Below are positions 41,041 through 50,791 of a stretch of DNA of 64,000 nucleotides, in pieces. Every line of letters begins with the position of its first letter. Within the stretch, counting starts at the first letter, position 1. Origin of the DNA: UBA967 sp044375555 (GTDB taxonomy: Bacteria > Verrucomicrobiota > Verrucomicrobiia > Chthoniobacterales > Terrimicrobiaceae); NCBI GenBank assembly GCA_044375555.1, contig JBILML010000001.1, positions 1-64,000 of the forward strand, written 5' to 3'. The notes under the pieces are model-generated. The model made no database searches. It was not told the origin of the DNA and saw only the letters and a program-made list of their open reading frames with translations. A program made the position numbers and the translations under genes.

Positions 41041-43440
41041 TCACTGCTTGTCAGCGGCTTTGAGAATCTCGTCGGCTTGGGCGGTGGCGCCGAATTGGCG
41101 GAGGGCTTCGGCGAAGTTTTGCAGGTTTTGGCGGCGGGCTTCGGGGGGGGCGTCCTTCATGGCTTCGAGCGCTTGGTTTTTGGCGTCATCGAAGCGTTTT
41201 TGGTCCAAGTAAAGCGTGGCGAGTTCCATTCGGACGATGGCGGCTCCGGGCGAGCGGTCGAGGATGCTCTTGAGGCGAATCTCGGCGGCGACGGGGTTGC
41301 CTTCGGAGAGTCGTTGATAGCGGGCGAGGTGGAATTCGGCCTCGTCGGGGCTTTGGTCCGGGACCACTTCTAGCAAGAGGACATCCTGCTGGAGCGCATT
41401 GGAGAGAAAGTTTCTTGGATACGGGATCGGGCGTGCCCAACGGGGGAGTTCTTTTTTGAAGAGAGCGCGCTGACCGAAGGAATTTTCAAGCGATTTGCCG
41501 GGAATGGGATTCGGGTGGATGATTTGAAAGTATGGGCCGATGAAATTTTCCCATGTCATCAAGGCGACATGCGTGATCCCTCGCTGTTTGATCATTGCGA
41601 GTGCCTCTTCATCAGACTGGGCGTTAAGGATATGTGCTGCGGTGTCAAGACCCTCGACATTTTCCCAATAGAGCGTGCCGATGGTTTTAAATCCACCGAA
41701 AGTGGAAAGCAGGCAGGAGCTATTCGGGCTGCTGAGGACGGTGATTGGTTTCCCGTTTGCATTTTGTATGAGGGCTTTGGCCATGTCGCGGTGCAGCAAG
41801 GCCAGCAATTGCCCCGCTCCCACCTCGACATTTTTCTCACTGGAGTATTGTTTCCAAAAAGGGATCAACATTCCGCGAACGGTATCGACCGAGAAAAAAT
41901 AGACCATTCCCAACAGGCAAAGTGTTCCGAAAACCCTTGCAGCCGGCTTTTTTGGCAACAAGTTCCAAACTTGAGGGATGACTAACCCTGCAAGCGCAAT
42001 GTAGATAGGACCGTTGAGCATGCCCCAACGCACCTGCAAAAACTGCATGATCGTAACAATGATGATCGGGCAGATCAAAAGTAGATAAGCGCCTTTTGCC
42101 GCCGAACACACCTGCCGCATAAAAATCAAAATAATCGCAGCCATCACAAACAAGGGAAAATAGCCAAAGGCTACCTTCCAAGTGATCGCCCCCATTTGAA
42201 TGCGTGTCATCAATGGTAAAACCTCGGCAATATTTTTCATCAATCCGATGAGAAACTCATGGCGAATTGTATAAACATCCGGACCTCCGATGAAGATTGC
42301 TGCCGGGAGAAGACTAATCGCCAATAAAGGCAAAATGAAATGCGACCATGGAAAGGAAGCGGTGCCGCACTGGTTGGCGCGGATCCACTTCGTCATCTCA
42401 TAAATAATCCAACCGCCTCCGAGCCAGGCCAGAGCATAAAGAGGATGGTTCACCTCGAGGCGCATGCCCATGTGGTCCGGGAAATATTCCAAGAGGTAAA
42501 AAAAGAGGCTGCCAGCCGCGGTCACAAGGGCCCAGAGTTTCCAAAGCTCGGGGTGGTAATCACTGCCTTCGGCTGCCGCTTTTTTGGCGAAAAGCCAAAC
42601 AGAAAGCATGGCTCCTATTCCTATTCCCAAAGCAATCACCGCGGCCGAGAATCCACTGATCCACAATGCTGCAGCCGCAGAAATGCCCGAGAAAATCATG
42701 CCGTGTTTCGCTTGTTTCAGCGAGCGGGGAGGAAGAAATGCATCCCCATCCAGTTTTTGAACCCATCCAGCACCGGCCCAAGCGATGCCGAAAATGATGC
42801 CCAAGAGGGCGAAGCCGGTGATGCCGTGGTGGTCGGGGTAGGCGGGCAGGAAGCCTTCGTAGAACGAGGCCGTCGTAACCATCCCAATCGCAAGGACCGA
42901 ACCGCACAGTGGGCCGAATCGCCGCGCGGAGAGAGTGGCAAAGAGGGTCAGGGCGAGGACGAGCAGGATCGGATTTGCCCAGATGGACATCCGGTAGATG
43001 CTGTTGCGGAGCGTGTCTCCGGTGTAGTGGCGATAGATTTCTCCTAGGGCGCGCAGATACCACGCGAAGCCGGAACTCCAATGCACCTCGCGGCCGTAGG
43101 GGGCGTTGTCCATGTCCGTGAAGCGCACGCGCCATTCGCCGTTCTCGCCGAGTTTTTCGGCATGGTGGTTCCAGACATAGCCGTCGAAGGCAATTTCGAG
43201 AAGCGGGACGGGGAGGACTTCGGTGGGCTTGGCGTTGGGGCCGTCGAGTTCCTTGCAGAGGCGCACGGTGACGCGGTCGATCAGGAAGGCATGAAAAAGC
43301 ACATACCCCATGCAGGCGATCAGGATGGCCGTGAAGCCGCACCAGGAGAGGATTTCGCCGGTCGAGGCGCCGGGACGGGATGGAACGACGGGCTCGGTTG
43401 GCGAGGGCGGCGTTTTGGATTTTTTCTTAGAGGAGGCCAC
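41041..43440 (-). CDS. STT3-like membrane glycosyltransferase with C-terminal repeats
   Basis: 799 residues. One N-terminal transmembrane helix is followed by a loop with DGYVWNHHAEKL (D86), DMDN (109-112) and VHWSSGFAWYL, then about ten more helices with YPDHHGITGF at 201-210. This Asp loop plus DHH pattern recalls STT3/PglB oligosaccharyltransferases and other GT-C enzymes; a WWDYG motif is not seen. The last 100 residues are TPR-like helices. It may move a lipid-linked sugar at the periplasmic face. No pgl-type operon lies next to it. Confidence 0.7.
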   Translation of the reverse strand: MASSKKKSKTPPSPTEPVVPSRPGASTGEILSWCGFTAILIACMGYVLFHAFLIDRVTVRLCKELDGPNAKPTEVLPVPLLEIAFDGYVWNHHAEKLGENGEWRVRFTDMDNAPYGREVHWSSGFAWYLRALGEIYRHYTGDTLRNSIYRMSIWANPILLVLALTLFATLSARRFGPLCGSVLAIGMVTTASFYEGFLPAYPDHHGITGFALLGIIFGIAWAGAGWVQKLDGDAFLPPRSLKQAKHGMIFSGISAAAALWISGFSAAVIALGIGIGAMLSVWLFAKKAAAEGSDYHPELWKLWALVTAAGSLFFYLLEYFPDHMGMRLEVNHPLYALAWLGGGWIIYEMTKWIRANQCGTASFPWSHFILPLLAISLLPAAIFIGGPDVYTIRHEFLIGLMKNIAEVLPLMTRIQMGAITWKVAFGYFPLFVMAAIILIFMRQVCSAAKGAYLLLICPIIIVTIMQFLQVRWGMLNGPIYIALAGLVIPQVWNLLPKKPAARVFGTLCLLGMVYFFSVDTVRGMLIPFWKQYSSEKNVEVGAGQLLALLHRDMAKALIQNANGKPITVLSSPNSSCLLSTFGGFKTIGTLYWENVEGLDTAAHILNAQSDEEALAMIKQRGITHVALMTWENFIGPYFQIIHPNPIPGKSLENSFGQRALFKKELPRWARPIPYPRNFLSNALQQDVLLLEVVPDQSPDEAEFHLARYQRLSEGNPVAAEIRLKSILDRSPGAAIVRMELATLYLDQKRFDDAKNQALEAMKDAPPEARRQNLQNFAEALRQFGATAQADEILKAADKQ

Positions 43441-43713
43441 AGAGTGAGAGCCGCCTACTTAGATTTCTTTCCTTCAAAACAAAAGGCCAAAAGCTCGTGT
43501 CACACACGAGGGGTTCGACTATCAAACTCTCAACTACGGTCCTCTCGAACTTCATCGAGGGCGGTTGAGTCCCTCAGAATCCAGCTTTTTCTGAGATGCG
43601 AGCGGAGTTTCGATAATTCGCCAAGCCACGCCTTCCTGCTTTCTGTTTTTTCTGCAACTCTCGACGGAAGGTCTTTCGGTGAATCGTGGGTTTTAAAAAT
43701 CACTTTTGGCGCC
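43441..43713. other. Spacer before the STT3-like gene
   Basis: 273 bp without a gene. A CTCGTGT/ACACGAG hairpin lies at about 43494-43510. Confidence 0.5.
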
Positions 43714-44223
43714 TCAGCTTCCGGTGCCGATGTAGCGGGCGTGGTAGCCGGCGAAGTCGCCCATTTCGCCGACGGGCGGCACCGAGTGCATGTCGTAAAC
43801 GGCGTTGCCGACGATAGTCCCGGTGTGGATGTCGTAGATCATCACTTGTGCTTTGCCCTGGGCGCGGCCGCCGTCCTCGGTGCGAACGGCGATGTAGCGG
43901 GTCGAGCGTTTCGAGAACTCGCCAGTGCGGGCGGCGTAATTTCTGGCGCGGTCTTCGGCGACCTGGCGTTGGCGTGCGGAGGCTTGGTTTTTTGAAATCA
44001 AATAAGAGCCGCCACCCGCGAGCAGAGCGGCTCCGGCGGTGACGGGAATGGTGACAGCGGGGTTGACCCCCGTGAGCGCAAGCGGCAGGCCGACGGCCAG
44101 GCCGGCGGCTCCAGCGGCGAGGGCGGCGTTTTCACCAGGGGAGAGGTTCGAGCATCCAGCCATGGCCACGCAGGCGGCGAGAGGAAGAGCTGTGGAACGA
44201 ATCAGGATCGATGGGTTTTTCAT
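43714..44223 (-). CDS. Lipoprotein with glycine-zipper-like segment
   Basis: 169 residues from ATG 44223. The signal ends in the lipobox MAGC. Then comes a small-residue stretch, ALAAGAAGLAVGLPLAL followed by AALLAGGGSYLI, that resembles glycine-zipper segments, and a soluble end with YIAVRTEDGGRAQGKAQVM. Likely anchored to the outer or inner membrane by its lipid. Function unknown. Confidence 0.75.
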   Translation of the reverse strand: MKNPSILIRSTALPLAACVAMAGCSNLSPGENAALAAGAAGLAVGLPLALTGVNPAVTIPVTAGAALLAGGGSYLISKNQASARQRQVAEDRARNYAARTGEFSKRSTRYIAVRTEDGGRAQGKAQVMIYDIHTGTIVGNAVYDMHSVPPVGEMGDFAGYHARYIGTGS

Positions 44224-44268
44224 GCGAGGTAAAATGAACTGCGTGCCCAAAAAAAACAAGATGGGGCG

Positions 44269-45576
44269 TTACTCCAAGGCCGGAGAGCAGGGGGCGAGGA
44301 TGGCGTCGCGCATGCCGTGGAGGAGTTTTTTGTCGTCCGGGCAAATCGTGGCGAGTGCACCGCCGAGGGTGGTGGATTTTTCCCCGACGAAAAAATACGG
44401 GCAGAGGCGCACGCGGCCGCGCATCGGTTGCAGGTGGTCCGTGCCGGGGAGCCAATACTCGGTGTCGAAGAGCCTTCCGTGGTGGAAGACTTGGAGGATG
44501 TGGGGGTGGGAGGGGAACTCGGCGAGGGCTTGCTCGAGGGCGGCCTTCCATTCGCCCTGCGGCATATCGGAGCCGATTTTGACGCCGCGCGAGCCCCAGG
44601 CGCGCTCGGAGAAGCCGCTGATTTTTAGGACAAAGTCCCGGCGCTTTTGGCTGAATCCCGCGACCTCGCTCCACGAATGCGCTTCGAGTTTCGGCAGCAC
44701 CGCATGGCGGGGCAGGGGAGTCGGATCGACGAGCCAGGTGTAGGGGATCGATTTTTGCAGGGCCAAAAACGCGCGCTCGCCCATTTCCCTGCGCCAGAAC
44801 TCCTCGAGCGGCTTGAGCCAGAAGAGCGCGAGCCAGAGCTTTTCCTCCAAGGCTGGTTTGAAGGGCGGGGTGACTTGGAGTGATTTCGTGCGAAGAAGCT
44901 CCATCAAGCCCGGCGCGGCGGGGACATTGGCCAAATCGAAGAGTTCAAAAAACCGGTAGACCCTCGCGGGCCAGTCGGTGCGGGCCTCCGCGCCGGTGGC
45001 GCGCCAGGTTCCCTTTTCTGGAAAAGCCCCATTCAGCCGGGCTGCGAGCCATTCCATTTCGGGCCGATAGGTTTCGGCTTCCTCGGAAACCACGATGTCT
45101 CCGCCGGGGAAAATCTCGGCGAATCCCCGGAGCATCCCGTCCGCGCCACCCAAAACCTCGCTGCCTAGATCCGAGTAGGTTTTGTTGAGCCAATCGGTGA
45201 GGCCAATGCCTCCGGGCACGCTGTCGATTTCGGCGATGGTGAATCCCTCGTCTGTCAGAACAAGATCGGGGCGGATGACCTTTGGAATGTCGCCGGCGAG
45301 GCCGTGCTCGCGCTGAAAAGCGACAAGCTCGGCGGGCTTGCCGGAGTCGAGGAGATCGGCCACCCAAGCGGGTTGGCGGCCTTTGACACTCTGGCGATAA
45401 AGTTGGTCGCAGGCGCGCAGGAAGAGGGTGAGGCGGTATCCGAGTTTCTCGAGTTCGTCCGTCAACCCGTCTGGCAGACAGAAAGGCGCTGGGGCGATGC
45501 GCCATTCCTTTTCATGAAAAAGCCCGCCCGTCGGCATGGCGGCTTGGACGGCGCGCGCCGTTTCCAAAGGACTCAT
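44269..45576 (-). CDS. ATP-grasp-like protein of unknown function
   Basis: 435 residues from ATG 45576, overlapping the ruvA stop. A longer frame reading back through ruvA is not real. IRPDLVLTDEGFTIAEIDS and, later, DFVLKISGFSERAWGSRGVK with EWKAALEQAL look like parts of a circularly arranged ATP-grasp fold; the assignment is tentative. Might ligate or phosphorylate a small molecule. Coupled to ruvA by a 4-bp overlap. Confidence 0.6.
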   Translation of the reverse strand: MSPLETARAVQAAMPTGGLFHEKEWRIAPAPFCLPDGLTDELEKLGYRLTLFLRACDQLYRQSVKGRQPAWVADLLDSGKPAELVAFQREHGLAGDIPKVIRPDLVLTDEGFTIAEIDSVPGGIGLTDWLNKTYSDLGSEVLGGADGMLRGFAEIFPGGDIVVSEEAETYRPEMEWLAARLNGAFPEKGTWRATGAEARTDWPARVYRFFELFDLANVPAAPGLMELLRTKSLQVTPPFKPALEEKLWLALFWLKPLEEFWRREMGERAFLALQKSIPYTWLVDPTPLPRHAVLPKLEAHSWSEVAGFSQKRRDFVLKISGFSERAWGSRGVKIGSDMPQGEWKAALEQALAEFPSHPHILQVFHHGRLFDTEYWLPGTDHLQPMRGRVRLCPYFFVGEKSTTLGGALATICPDDKKLLHGMRDAILAPCSPALE

Positions 45577-46178
45577 GAAAGCACCTTGAGAGCTTGGCGG
45601 ATGAGTTCCTCGGAGGTGGGCGTTCCATCGCCGGTCTTCAGCACAGCTCGGATCGCCTTGTGCGCATCGACTTGTTTGTAGCCGAGGGAGATCAAAGCCA
45701 GCACGGCGTCGTGGAGTCGGATGTCGTCCTCGCTCGGAGCGTTCTTGGAGCTCGAGGCTTCCCACTCTGCGGCCACGCCCACCTTGTCTTTCAACTCCAG
45801 CACGATTCGCTCGGCGGTTTTTTTTCCCAGCCCACTGATCTTGGAAATCGTCCCCGTGTCGCCTGCCACCACGGCGGATTTGAACATTTCCACCGACAAT
45901 CCGCTCAGCACAGCGAGCGCGATTTTTGGGCCTACGCCGGTGACATGATTCAGTAGAAGCCGGAAGAGGTCGCGCTCGCCCGCCGTGCAAAAGCCGTAAA
46001 GCACATGCGCATCCTCGCGCACGGCGAGGTGGGTGAGGATTTTTACGGACGCCCCGACCTGCGGCAGGCGCTCGAAACTTGATATCGGGATGAGCACTTG
46101 ATACCCGACGCCGTGGACATTCACCACAATCTGGGTCGGTAGCGACTCGGCCAGGATTCCTTCTAGAAATGCGATCAT
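45573..46178 (-). CDS. ruvA: Holliday junction branch-migration protein RuvA
   Basis: 201 residues from ATG 46178. The OB-fold start MIAFLEGILAE, YGFCTAGERDLFRLL, the helix-hairpin-helix LLNHVTGVGPKIAL and KISGLGKKTAERIVLELK are all present, with the C-terminal RuvB-binding domain (ALISLGYK). RuvA binds the four-way DNA junction for RuvB. Neither ruvB nor ruvC is in the window. Its start codon overlaps the start codon of the divergent gene. Confidence 0.95.
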   Translation of the reverse strand: MIAFLEGILAESLPTQIVVNVHGVGYQVLIPISSFERLPQVGASVKILTHLAVREDAHVLYGFCTAGERDLFRLLLNHVTGVGPKIALAVLSGLSVEMFKSAVVAGDTGTISKISGLGKKTAERIVLELKDKVGVAAEWEASSSKNAPSEDDIRLHDAVLALISLGYKQVDAHKAIRAVLKTGDGTPTSEELIRQALKVLS

Positions 46179-46794
46179 GATGGCAGACACCCTTACCAGA
46201 GCTTTTGCAAAAACCCCAAGCGCGTTGTGCGTTTGGGCGGTTTTGCTTCTGGGGTCGACCATCGCGCGAGCCGACCAATGGATTCTCGCGGTCGAGCCGT
46301 CCTTCATGGATCACAAGATGCGGCGGCCCATCGAAGGCTCGCAAAGAACCACTCTCGCCATCGCCCGGGTGGTGGACGGCGGGATCGAACCGCTCACGCG
46401 CGAACAGAAGAAATCGGTTCACATGACCTTTGACCAAATCCGCGCCGAGGCTCTGAAAACGGCCTCCGCCACGCTGGCGCAGATGAAGCCCAAGTTCCTC
46501 CGCGACAAAAACGGCGTGATCCGCCACGCGGCGATCGAGTCGCCCGACCCGCTCACCGCCTCGTGTGTGCTCGCGCCGGAGTTCGGCGAGAAATTCCGCG
46601 ACACGCTCGGCCCTGACCTCCTCGTGGCGATGCCGACGCGCTACCAAGTCCTCGTTTTTTCCCGGCAGGATGACACACACCTTCGCCTCGCCGAGACGAT
46701 CATTGGAAATTACCTCAACTCGACCCATCCGGTCAGCCGCGAGATTTTCGCATTGGAGGGCGGGCGGTTGCGTTCACTCGGCGCGCTTCAATAA
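46177..46794 (+). CDS. Secreted protein of unknown function
   Basis: 205 residues with a signal peptide (ALCVWAVLLLGSTIARA, mature from about residue 33). The body has SPDPLTASCVLAPEFGEKFR and LVAMPTRYQVLVFSRQDD, an arrangement loosely like DUF1444-type proteins. I do not assign a function. Its ATG (46177) overlaps the ruvA ATG on the other strand by two bases; a second ATG follows at 46180. Confidence 0.7.
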   Translation: MMADTLTRAFAKTPSALCVWAVLLLGSTIARADQWILAVEPSFMDHKMRRPIEGSQRTTLAIARVVDGGIEPLTREQKKSVHMTFDQIRAEALKTASATLAQMKPKFLRDKNGVIRHAAIESPDPLTASCVLAPEFGEKFRDTLGPDLLVAMPTRYQVLVFSRQDDTHLRLAETIIGNYLNSTHPVSREIFALEGGRLRSLGALQ

Positions 46795-46888
46795 AGTCCA
46801 TTCGTTCGCGGTCTCTCCGCCACGAACAGAACTAAATTTTTCAAATCCTATGCTGGTCGTTCCTGAAGCTGGGTGATAATCGGGCAAG

Positions 46889-48874
46889 ATGGCTTTTTTG
46901 ATTCAGGTAAATGAGGGAGTGAAAACTGTAATTCTGCCTTTGGGCAAGGCGGTGATTTTGATTGGTCGAGATGTTGATTCGAATCTTTATCTGGACGATT
47001 CGGGTATTTCTAAAAACCACGCCTCGATCGTGTTTTCTAACGAAACTTACACGCTCAAGGACAATGGTTCATCGAGCGGAAGTATCGTGAATGGCGTCCG
47101 GGTTACTGAACACCAACTCTCACACGACGACATCATTCAGTTCGGCTCCTACACTTTTAAGGTCGATCTGAAAAATCCGATCCCGGTGACGACATCGACC
47201 ACTGAGAACGATGTGGCGCTCCAGCGCTCCGGGCATTCCTACACGCGGAAGGTGGAACTCGAGGAAATCGCCGGGCGCGAAAGCACTGGCACGCTGCATG
47301 TGGTGATGACGGATTCTCCCAAGACCCTGCCGCTCCCATTGCCGCCGACTGGATTTTTGGCAAACTTGAGCCTGCAGTCTAGGCAAGATCTCTCCCTCCG
47401 CGGTATCTACCGCTACGCGAGGGACGGGGAAATTTTGATCCACGAGGGGCAAAATCCCGGTCGGCTTTTTATTTTGATTTCTGGAAAATGGGAGGCCCGC
47501 AAATTGGCAACCCAGACCGTCCTCGGCCAGATTCAGCCTGGTGAGTGGGTGGGTGAGGTAAATATTTTCGACCCCTCAGGAGCGATGTGTTCGGTGGTTG
47601 CCGTGGAGCCCTCGGAGTATTGGGAAATCACGCGCGAAGCGTTCGAGAAATTTATCAATGAGTCTCGCTCCACCGGTAGTGCGATCCTGATCGCCCTCGC
47701 GGCGACCTTGGGGCGACGAATCCGCCAGTCCACCGAGGGAATGGAGCAAGCGATCGCAGCCCGTCCCGAGCCGCCGCCAGCGCGGCGTTCGCGGTTCACG
47801 CCCGTTTTTGCGGCCATCGCTGTCTTGGCGATCCTCGCAGCGGCGGCGTTTTTCCTGATGGGGAATGTGGATAAAAGTCGTTTGCAGGCGGAAAAGGAGC
47901 AAATCGTCCATGAGCGCGCCGAGACCTTGGAAGAAGCCCGCCATCAACTGGACGCGCTCCGAGACACGATGGCGAAGACTAATCAAGAGTTGCAAAAAGC
48001 CAGATCGGAAAACGAGAGTTTGATCAAGCGACTGACAGCAACCCAACAGATGCTCGATCGGCTGAATGAGGTTAAAAGCTCGATTGCGCCCGTTGCAGTT
48101 CCGGCGGCCACCAAAGTCGCACCACCCGCTGCCGAGATCGCGCACAACGAGATTTCGGCCAAGGCAGAGACACTTTCGGGCTACCCCTCGAAAATCATCA
48201 TTACCAAAAAAACGAATGTCTCGCTGCTCGTGGATGGTCAGGTCTCGGGCAACGCGGTTTTGCCCGAGGGCCTCGAATTACCTGTCTTCGGAGCCGAGGG
48301 CGAGTTCGTGATGGTGGAGTTTGGCAATGCCCATCAGAAGATTCCCAAAGACCACACGAATTTCGCTGAGGCGCTTGTGGCCGAGTCGGAGGCGGCTAAA
48401 AACCGGCCGGCCCCTGAGCCGGCCAAAGCTCCTGAGGTCCCTAGCGAATCCAAGCCGCCGGTGGCCATGCCCAAAGTGGAGTCCTCGAAACTTCATTCCG
48501 ATTCCGGAAAAAAATCGGCGGAGTTGAGCTTCGAAAAACTCACTTCCGTTCTCGATGATGTGAAGCTTTTGCCGACCCTTGACGAATTTCGGGGCATGAA
48601 AACCGCCTCGGCTTCGGATTTTGGCCGGTTTGTGCGCACGCTCGAACCCCGTTGGAAGAGGGCCGCCAAGGAGTCTGCTTCCTTGCTTTCGCTCAGCGGA
48701 GGCCAAGAGGAATATCGCGAGATTCTCAAAAAAATTATCGAAGCCTCCGAGATTCTCGATCCTGCCCGTGGTCAAATGTTCGAAGCCAAACTGCGAGAGA
48801 TTGACGAGGCTTGGCTGAAGCTGAAAACCGAGGAAAAAATCCAAAGCCTCACAGGGGAGCAATCCAGCGAGTAA
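46889..48874 (+). CDS. FHA/CNB transmembrane coiled-coil protein
   Basis: 661 residues. Residues 15-95 are an FHA domain (IGRDVDSN, SKNHASI, NGVRV) that binds phosphothreonine. Residues 155-275 have the cyclic-nucleotide-binding fold, but the cassette reads GEVNIFDPSGAMCS with no Arg, so ligand binding is doubtful. One transmembrane helix is at 306-325, then a coiled coil (330-395), a proline/alanine-rich linker and a helical end. It would join cytoplasmic phospho-signals to the periplasm. No kinase is adjacent. Confidence 0.82.
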   Translation: MAFLIQVNEGVKTVILPLGKAVILIGRDVDSNLYLDDSGISKNHASIVFSNETYTLKDNGSSSGSIVNGVRVTEHQLSHDDIIQFGSYTFKVDLKNPIPVTTSTTENDVALQRSGHSYTRKVELEEIAGRESTGTLHVVMTDSPKTLPLPLPPTGFLANLSLQSRQDLSLRGIYRYARDGEILIHEGQNPGRLFILISGKWEARKLATQTVLGQIQPGEWVGEVNIFDPSGAMCSVVAVEPSEYWEITREAFEKFINESRSTGSAILIALAATLGRRIRQSTEGMEQAIAARPEPPPARRSRFTPVFAAIAVLAILAAAAFFLMGNVDKSRLQAEKEQIVHERAETLEEARHQLDALRDTMAKTNQELQKARSENESLIKRLTATQQMLDRLNEVKSSIAPVAVPAATKVAPPAAEIAHNEISAKAETLSGYPSKIIITKKTNVSLLVDGQVSGNAVLPEGLELPVFGAEGEFVMVEFGNAHQKIPKDHTNFAEALVAESEAAKNRPAPEPAKAPEVPSESKPPVAMPKVESSKLHSDSGKKSAELSFEKLTSVLDDVKLLPTLDEFRGMKTASASDFGRFVRTLEPRWKRAAKESASLLSLSGGQEEYREILKKIIEASEILDPARGQMFEAKLREIDEAWLKLKTEEKIQSLTGEQSSE

Positions 48875-48981
48875 GTCGTCCGCTGACCGAACGGAACCAG
48901 CAAAAAACACGCTTCGCCCAAGATTTCAACTCGCCAAGACCCGCAAGGCTTGGCTAGCTTTCGCCCTCTTTACACCGCCTT

Positions 48982-50757
48982 ATGAAGACCAAAAAATCCA
49001 CATCCCAAAAATCCGACGCCTCACCCGACCGCGGGAAGGTCATGAATGGCGCGGAAATTCTCGTCGAATGCCTTGAGCGCGAGGGTGTGGATGTCGTTTT
49101 CGCCTATCCCGGTGGTTGCTCGATGCCGATCCATCAAGCGCTCACCAAAACGAAAAAAATTCGCACGATCCTCCCTCGCCACGAGCAGGGCGGAGTTTTT
49201 GCTGCCGAGGGTTACGCCCGCGTTTCAGGTAAAGCCGGCGTGTGCATGGCTACCTCCGGTCCCGGTGCCACAAATCTCGTCACTGGCATCGCCGATGCGT
49301 TCATGGATTCCATCCCACTCGTTGCCATCACCGGTCAGGTGCCGCAGGAAATGATCGGCCGCGGGGCGTTCCAAGAGACCGATGTTTTTGGAATGACGCT
49401 TCCGATGGTGAAGCACAGTTACCTCGTGTGGGACATCGCCGAGTTGCCGCGCATCGTGAAGGAGGCTTTCTACATCGCGCAGTCCGGTCGCCCGGGTCCG
49501 GTGCTGATTGATATTCCCAAGAATATCCAGAACCAGACGATGCAGCCGATTTTCCCGAAGACTGTCGAACTCCGTGGCTACAAGCCCGAGCGCAAGGCAG
49601 ACGACGTGGCGCTGAATGAAATCATCGGAATGCTCAAGACCGCAAAAGCCCCGATGATCTATTGCGGCGGCGGCGTGATCTCAGGATCAGCTTCGAAGGA
49701 GCTCCTCGAATTTGCCGAGCGCACCCAAGTGCCCGTGGCCACCACGCTCATGGGCATCGGATGTTTCCCCGAGTCGCACCCGCTCTCGCTGAAATGGCTC
49801 GGCATGCACGGCACGGTTTACGCCAACAATGCCGTGAACGAAGCCGACCTTTTGCTCGCCATCGGCGTGCGTTTCGATGACCGCGTGACCGGCAAGGTGG
49901 AGAAATTCTGTGAGCACGGAACGATCGTTCACATCGACATCGACAATTCCGAGATCAACAAAAACAAGGCCGTTCGCCTGCCGATCCTCAGCGATCTCAA
50001 ATACGCCCTCGGCCGCCTCAACAAAATCCTGGATCAAGCCGGCCATAAGCGCGTAGCCAAAAACTACACGCGCTACCCGAATTGGTATGCCCAGATCGAT
50101 GGCTGGAAAAAGAAACACCCGCTCAGCTTCAAGGACACCGAGGATGCCATCCAGCCACAGCATGTCATCCGACTCCTGCATGAGATGACCAAAGGCGAGG
50201 CAATCATCACCACCGGCGTGGGTCAGCACCAGATGTGGGCCGGGCAGTTTTATGATTTCGACAAGCCCCGCACCTTCATCACCTCGGCCGGGTTGGGATC
50301 CATGGGATTCGGCTACCCCGCAGCGATGGGCGCGAAAGTCGCCATGCCTGACAAACAGGTGGTCGATATCGATGGTGACGGATCGTTTTTGATGAATGTC
50401 CAAGAGCTCGCCACGGCCCACATCGAGGGCATCGCGGCGAAGGCAATCATTCTTAACAACCAACACCTCGGCATGGTCGTGCAGTGGGAGGACCGCTTCC
50501 ACGGAGGAAATCGCGGGCACACCTTCCTCGGCGATCCGAAGAACTTGAAGCGCATCTACCCGGACTATGTCGAACTCTGCAAAGGCTTCGGAGTCCCCTG
50601 CGAGCGGGTCCATCACAAAAAAGACCTGCCCGCGGCGATCAAGCGCATGCTCGAATCCAAGGAAGCCTATGTGCTCGATGTCATGACTCCTTACACCGAG
50701 CATGTGTTGCCGATGATCCCATCGGGCAAAACTTACAAAGACATCATCACCGAGTAG
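48982..50757 (+). CDS. ilvB: Acetolactate synthase large subunit
   Basis: 591 residues. Makes acetolactate (or acetohydroxybutyrate) for valine, leucine and isoleucine. The catalytic Glu is in LPRHEQGG, the substrate segment is RGAFQETDVFG, and the TPP motif GDGSFLMNVQE ends with NNQHLGMV. Length and order fit the biosynthetic enzyme. The regulatory subunit gene (ilvN/ilvH) is not next to it. Followed by a hairpin and the disrupted GT9 gene. Confidence 0.94.
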   Translation: MKTKKSTSQKSDASPDRGKVMNGAEILVECLEREGVDVVFAYPGGCSMPIHQALTKTKKIRTILPRHEQGGVFAAEGYARVSGKAGVCMATSGPGATNLVTGIADAFMDSIPLVAITGQVPQEMIGRGAFQETDVFGMTLPMVKHSYLVWDIAELPRIVKEAFYIAQSGRPGPVLIDIPKNIQNQTMQPIFPKTVELRGYKPERKADDVALNEIIGMLKTAKAPMIYCGGGVISGSASKELLEFAERTQVPVATTLMGIGCFPESHPLSLKWLGMHGTVYANNAVNEADLLLAIGVRFDDRVTGKVEKFCEHGTIVHIDIDNSEINKNKAVRLPILSDLKYALGRLNKILDQAGHKRVAKNYTRYPNWYAQIDGWKKKHPLSFKDTEDAIQPQHVIRLLHEMTKGEAIITTGVGQHQMWAGQFYDFDKPRTFITSAGLGSMGFGYPAAMGAKVAMPDKQVVDIDGDGSFLMNVQELATAHIEGIAAKAIILNNQHLGMVVQWEDRFHGGNRGHTFLGDPKNLKRIYPDYVELCKGFGVPCERVHHKKDLPAAIKRMLESKEAYVLDVMTPYTEHVLPMIPSGKTYKDIITE

Positions 50758-50771
50758 TTCGAGGGATTCGC

Positions 50772-50791
50772 CCCGCGTTGTTCAACGCGGG
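50772..50791. terminator. Hairpin after ilvB
   Basis: CCCGCGTTG-TT-CAACGCGGG, a perfect 9-bp stem, 14 bp after ilvB. It includes the stop codon of the GT9 3' remnant on the other strand. No U-run follows, but its place between converging genes fits termination. Confidence 0.65.

Noticed and set aside
43494..43530. tRNA-like stretch with GGTTCGAC after a hairpin
   Set aside because: No acceptor stem, D-arm or anticodon arm can be drawn around it.
44269..46728. 819-residue minus-strand frame
   Set aside because: Only the part to 45576 is protein-like; the rest reads out of frame through ruvA and antisense to the secreted-protein gene.
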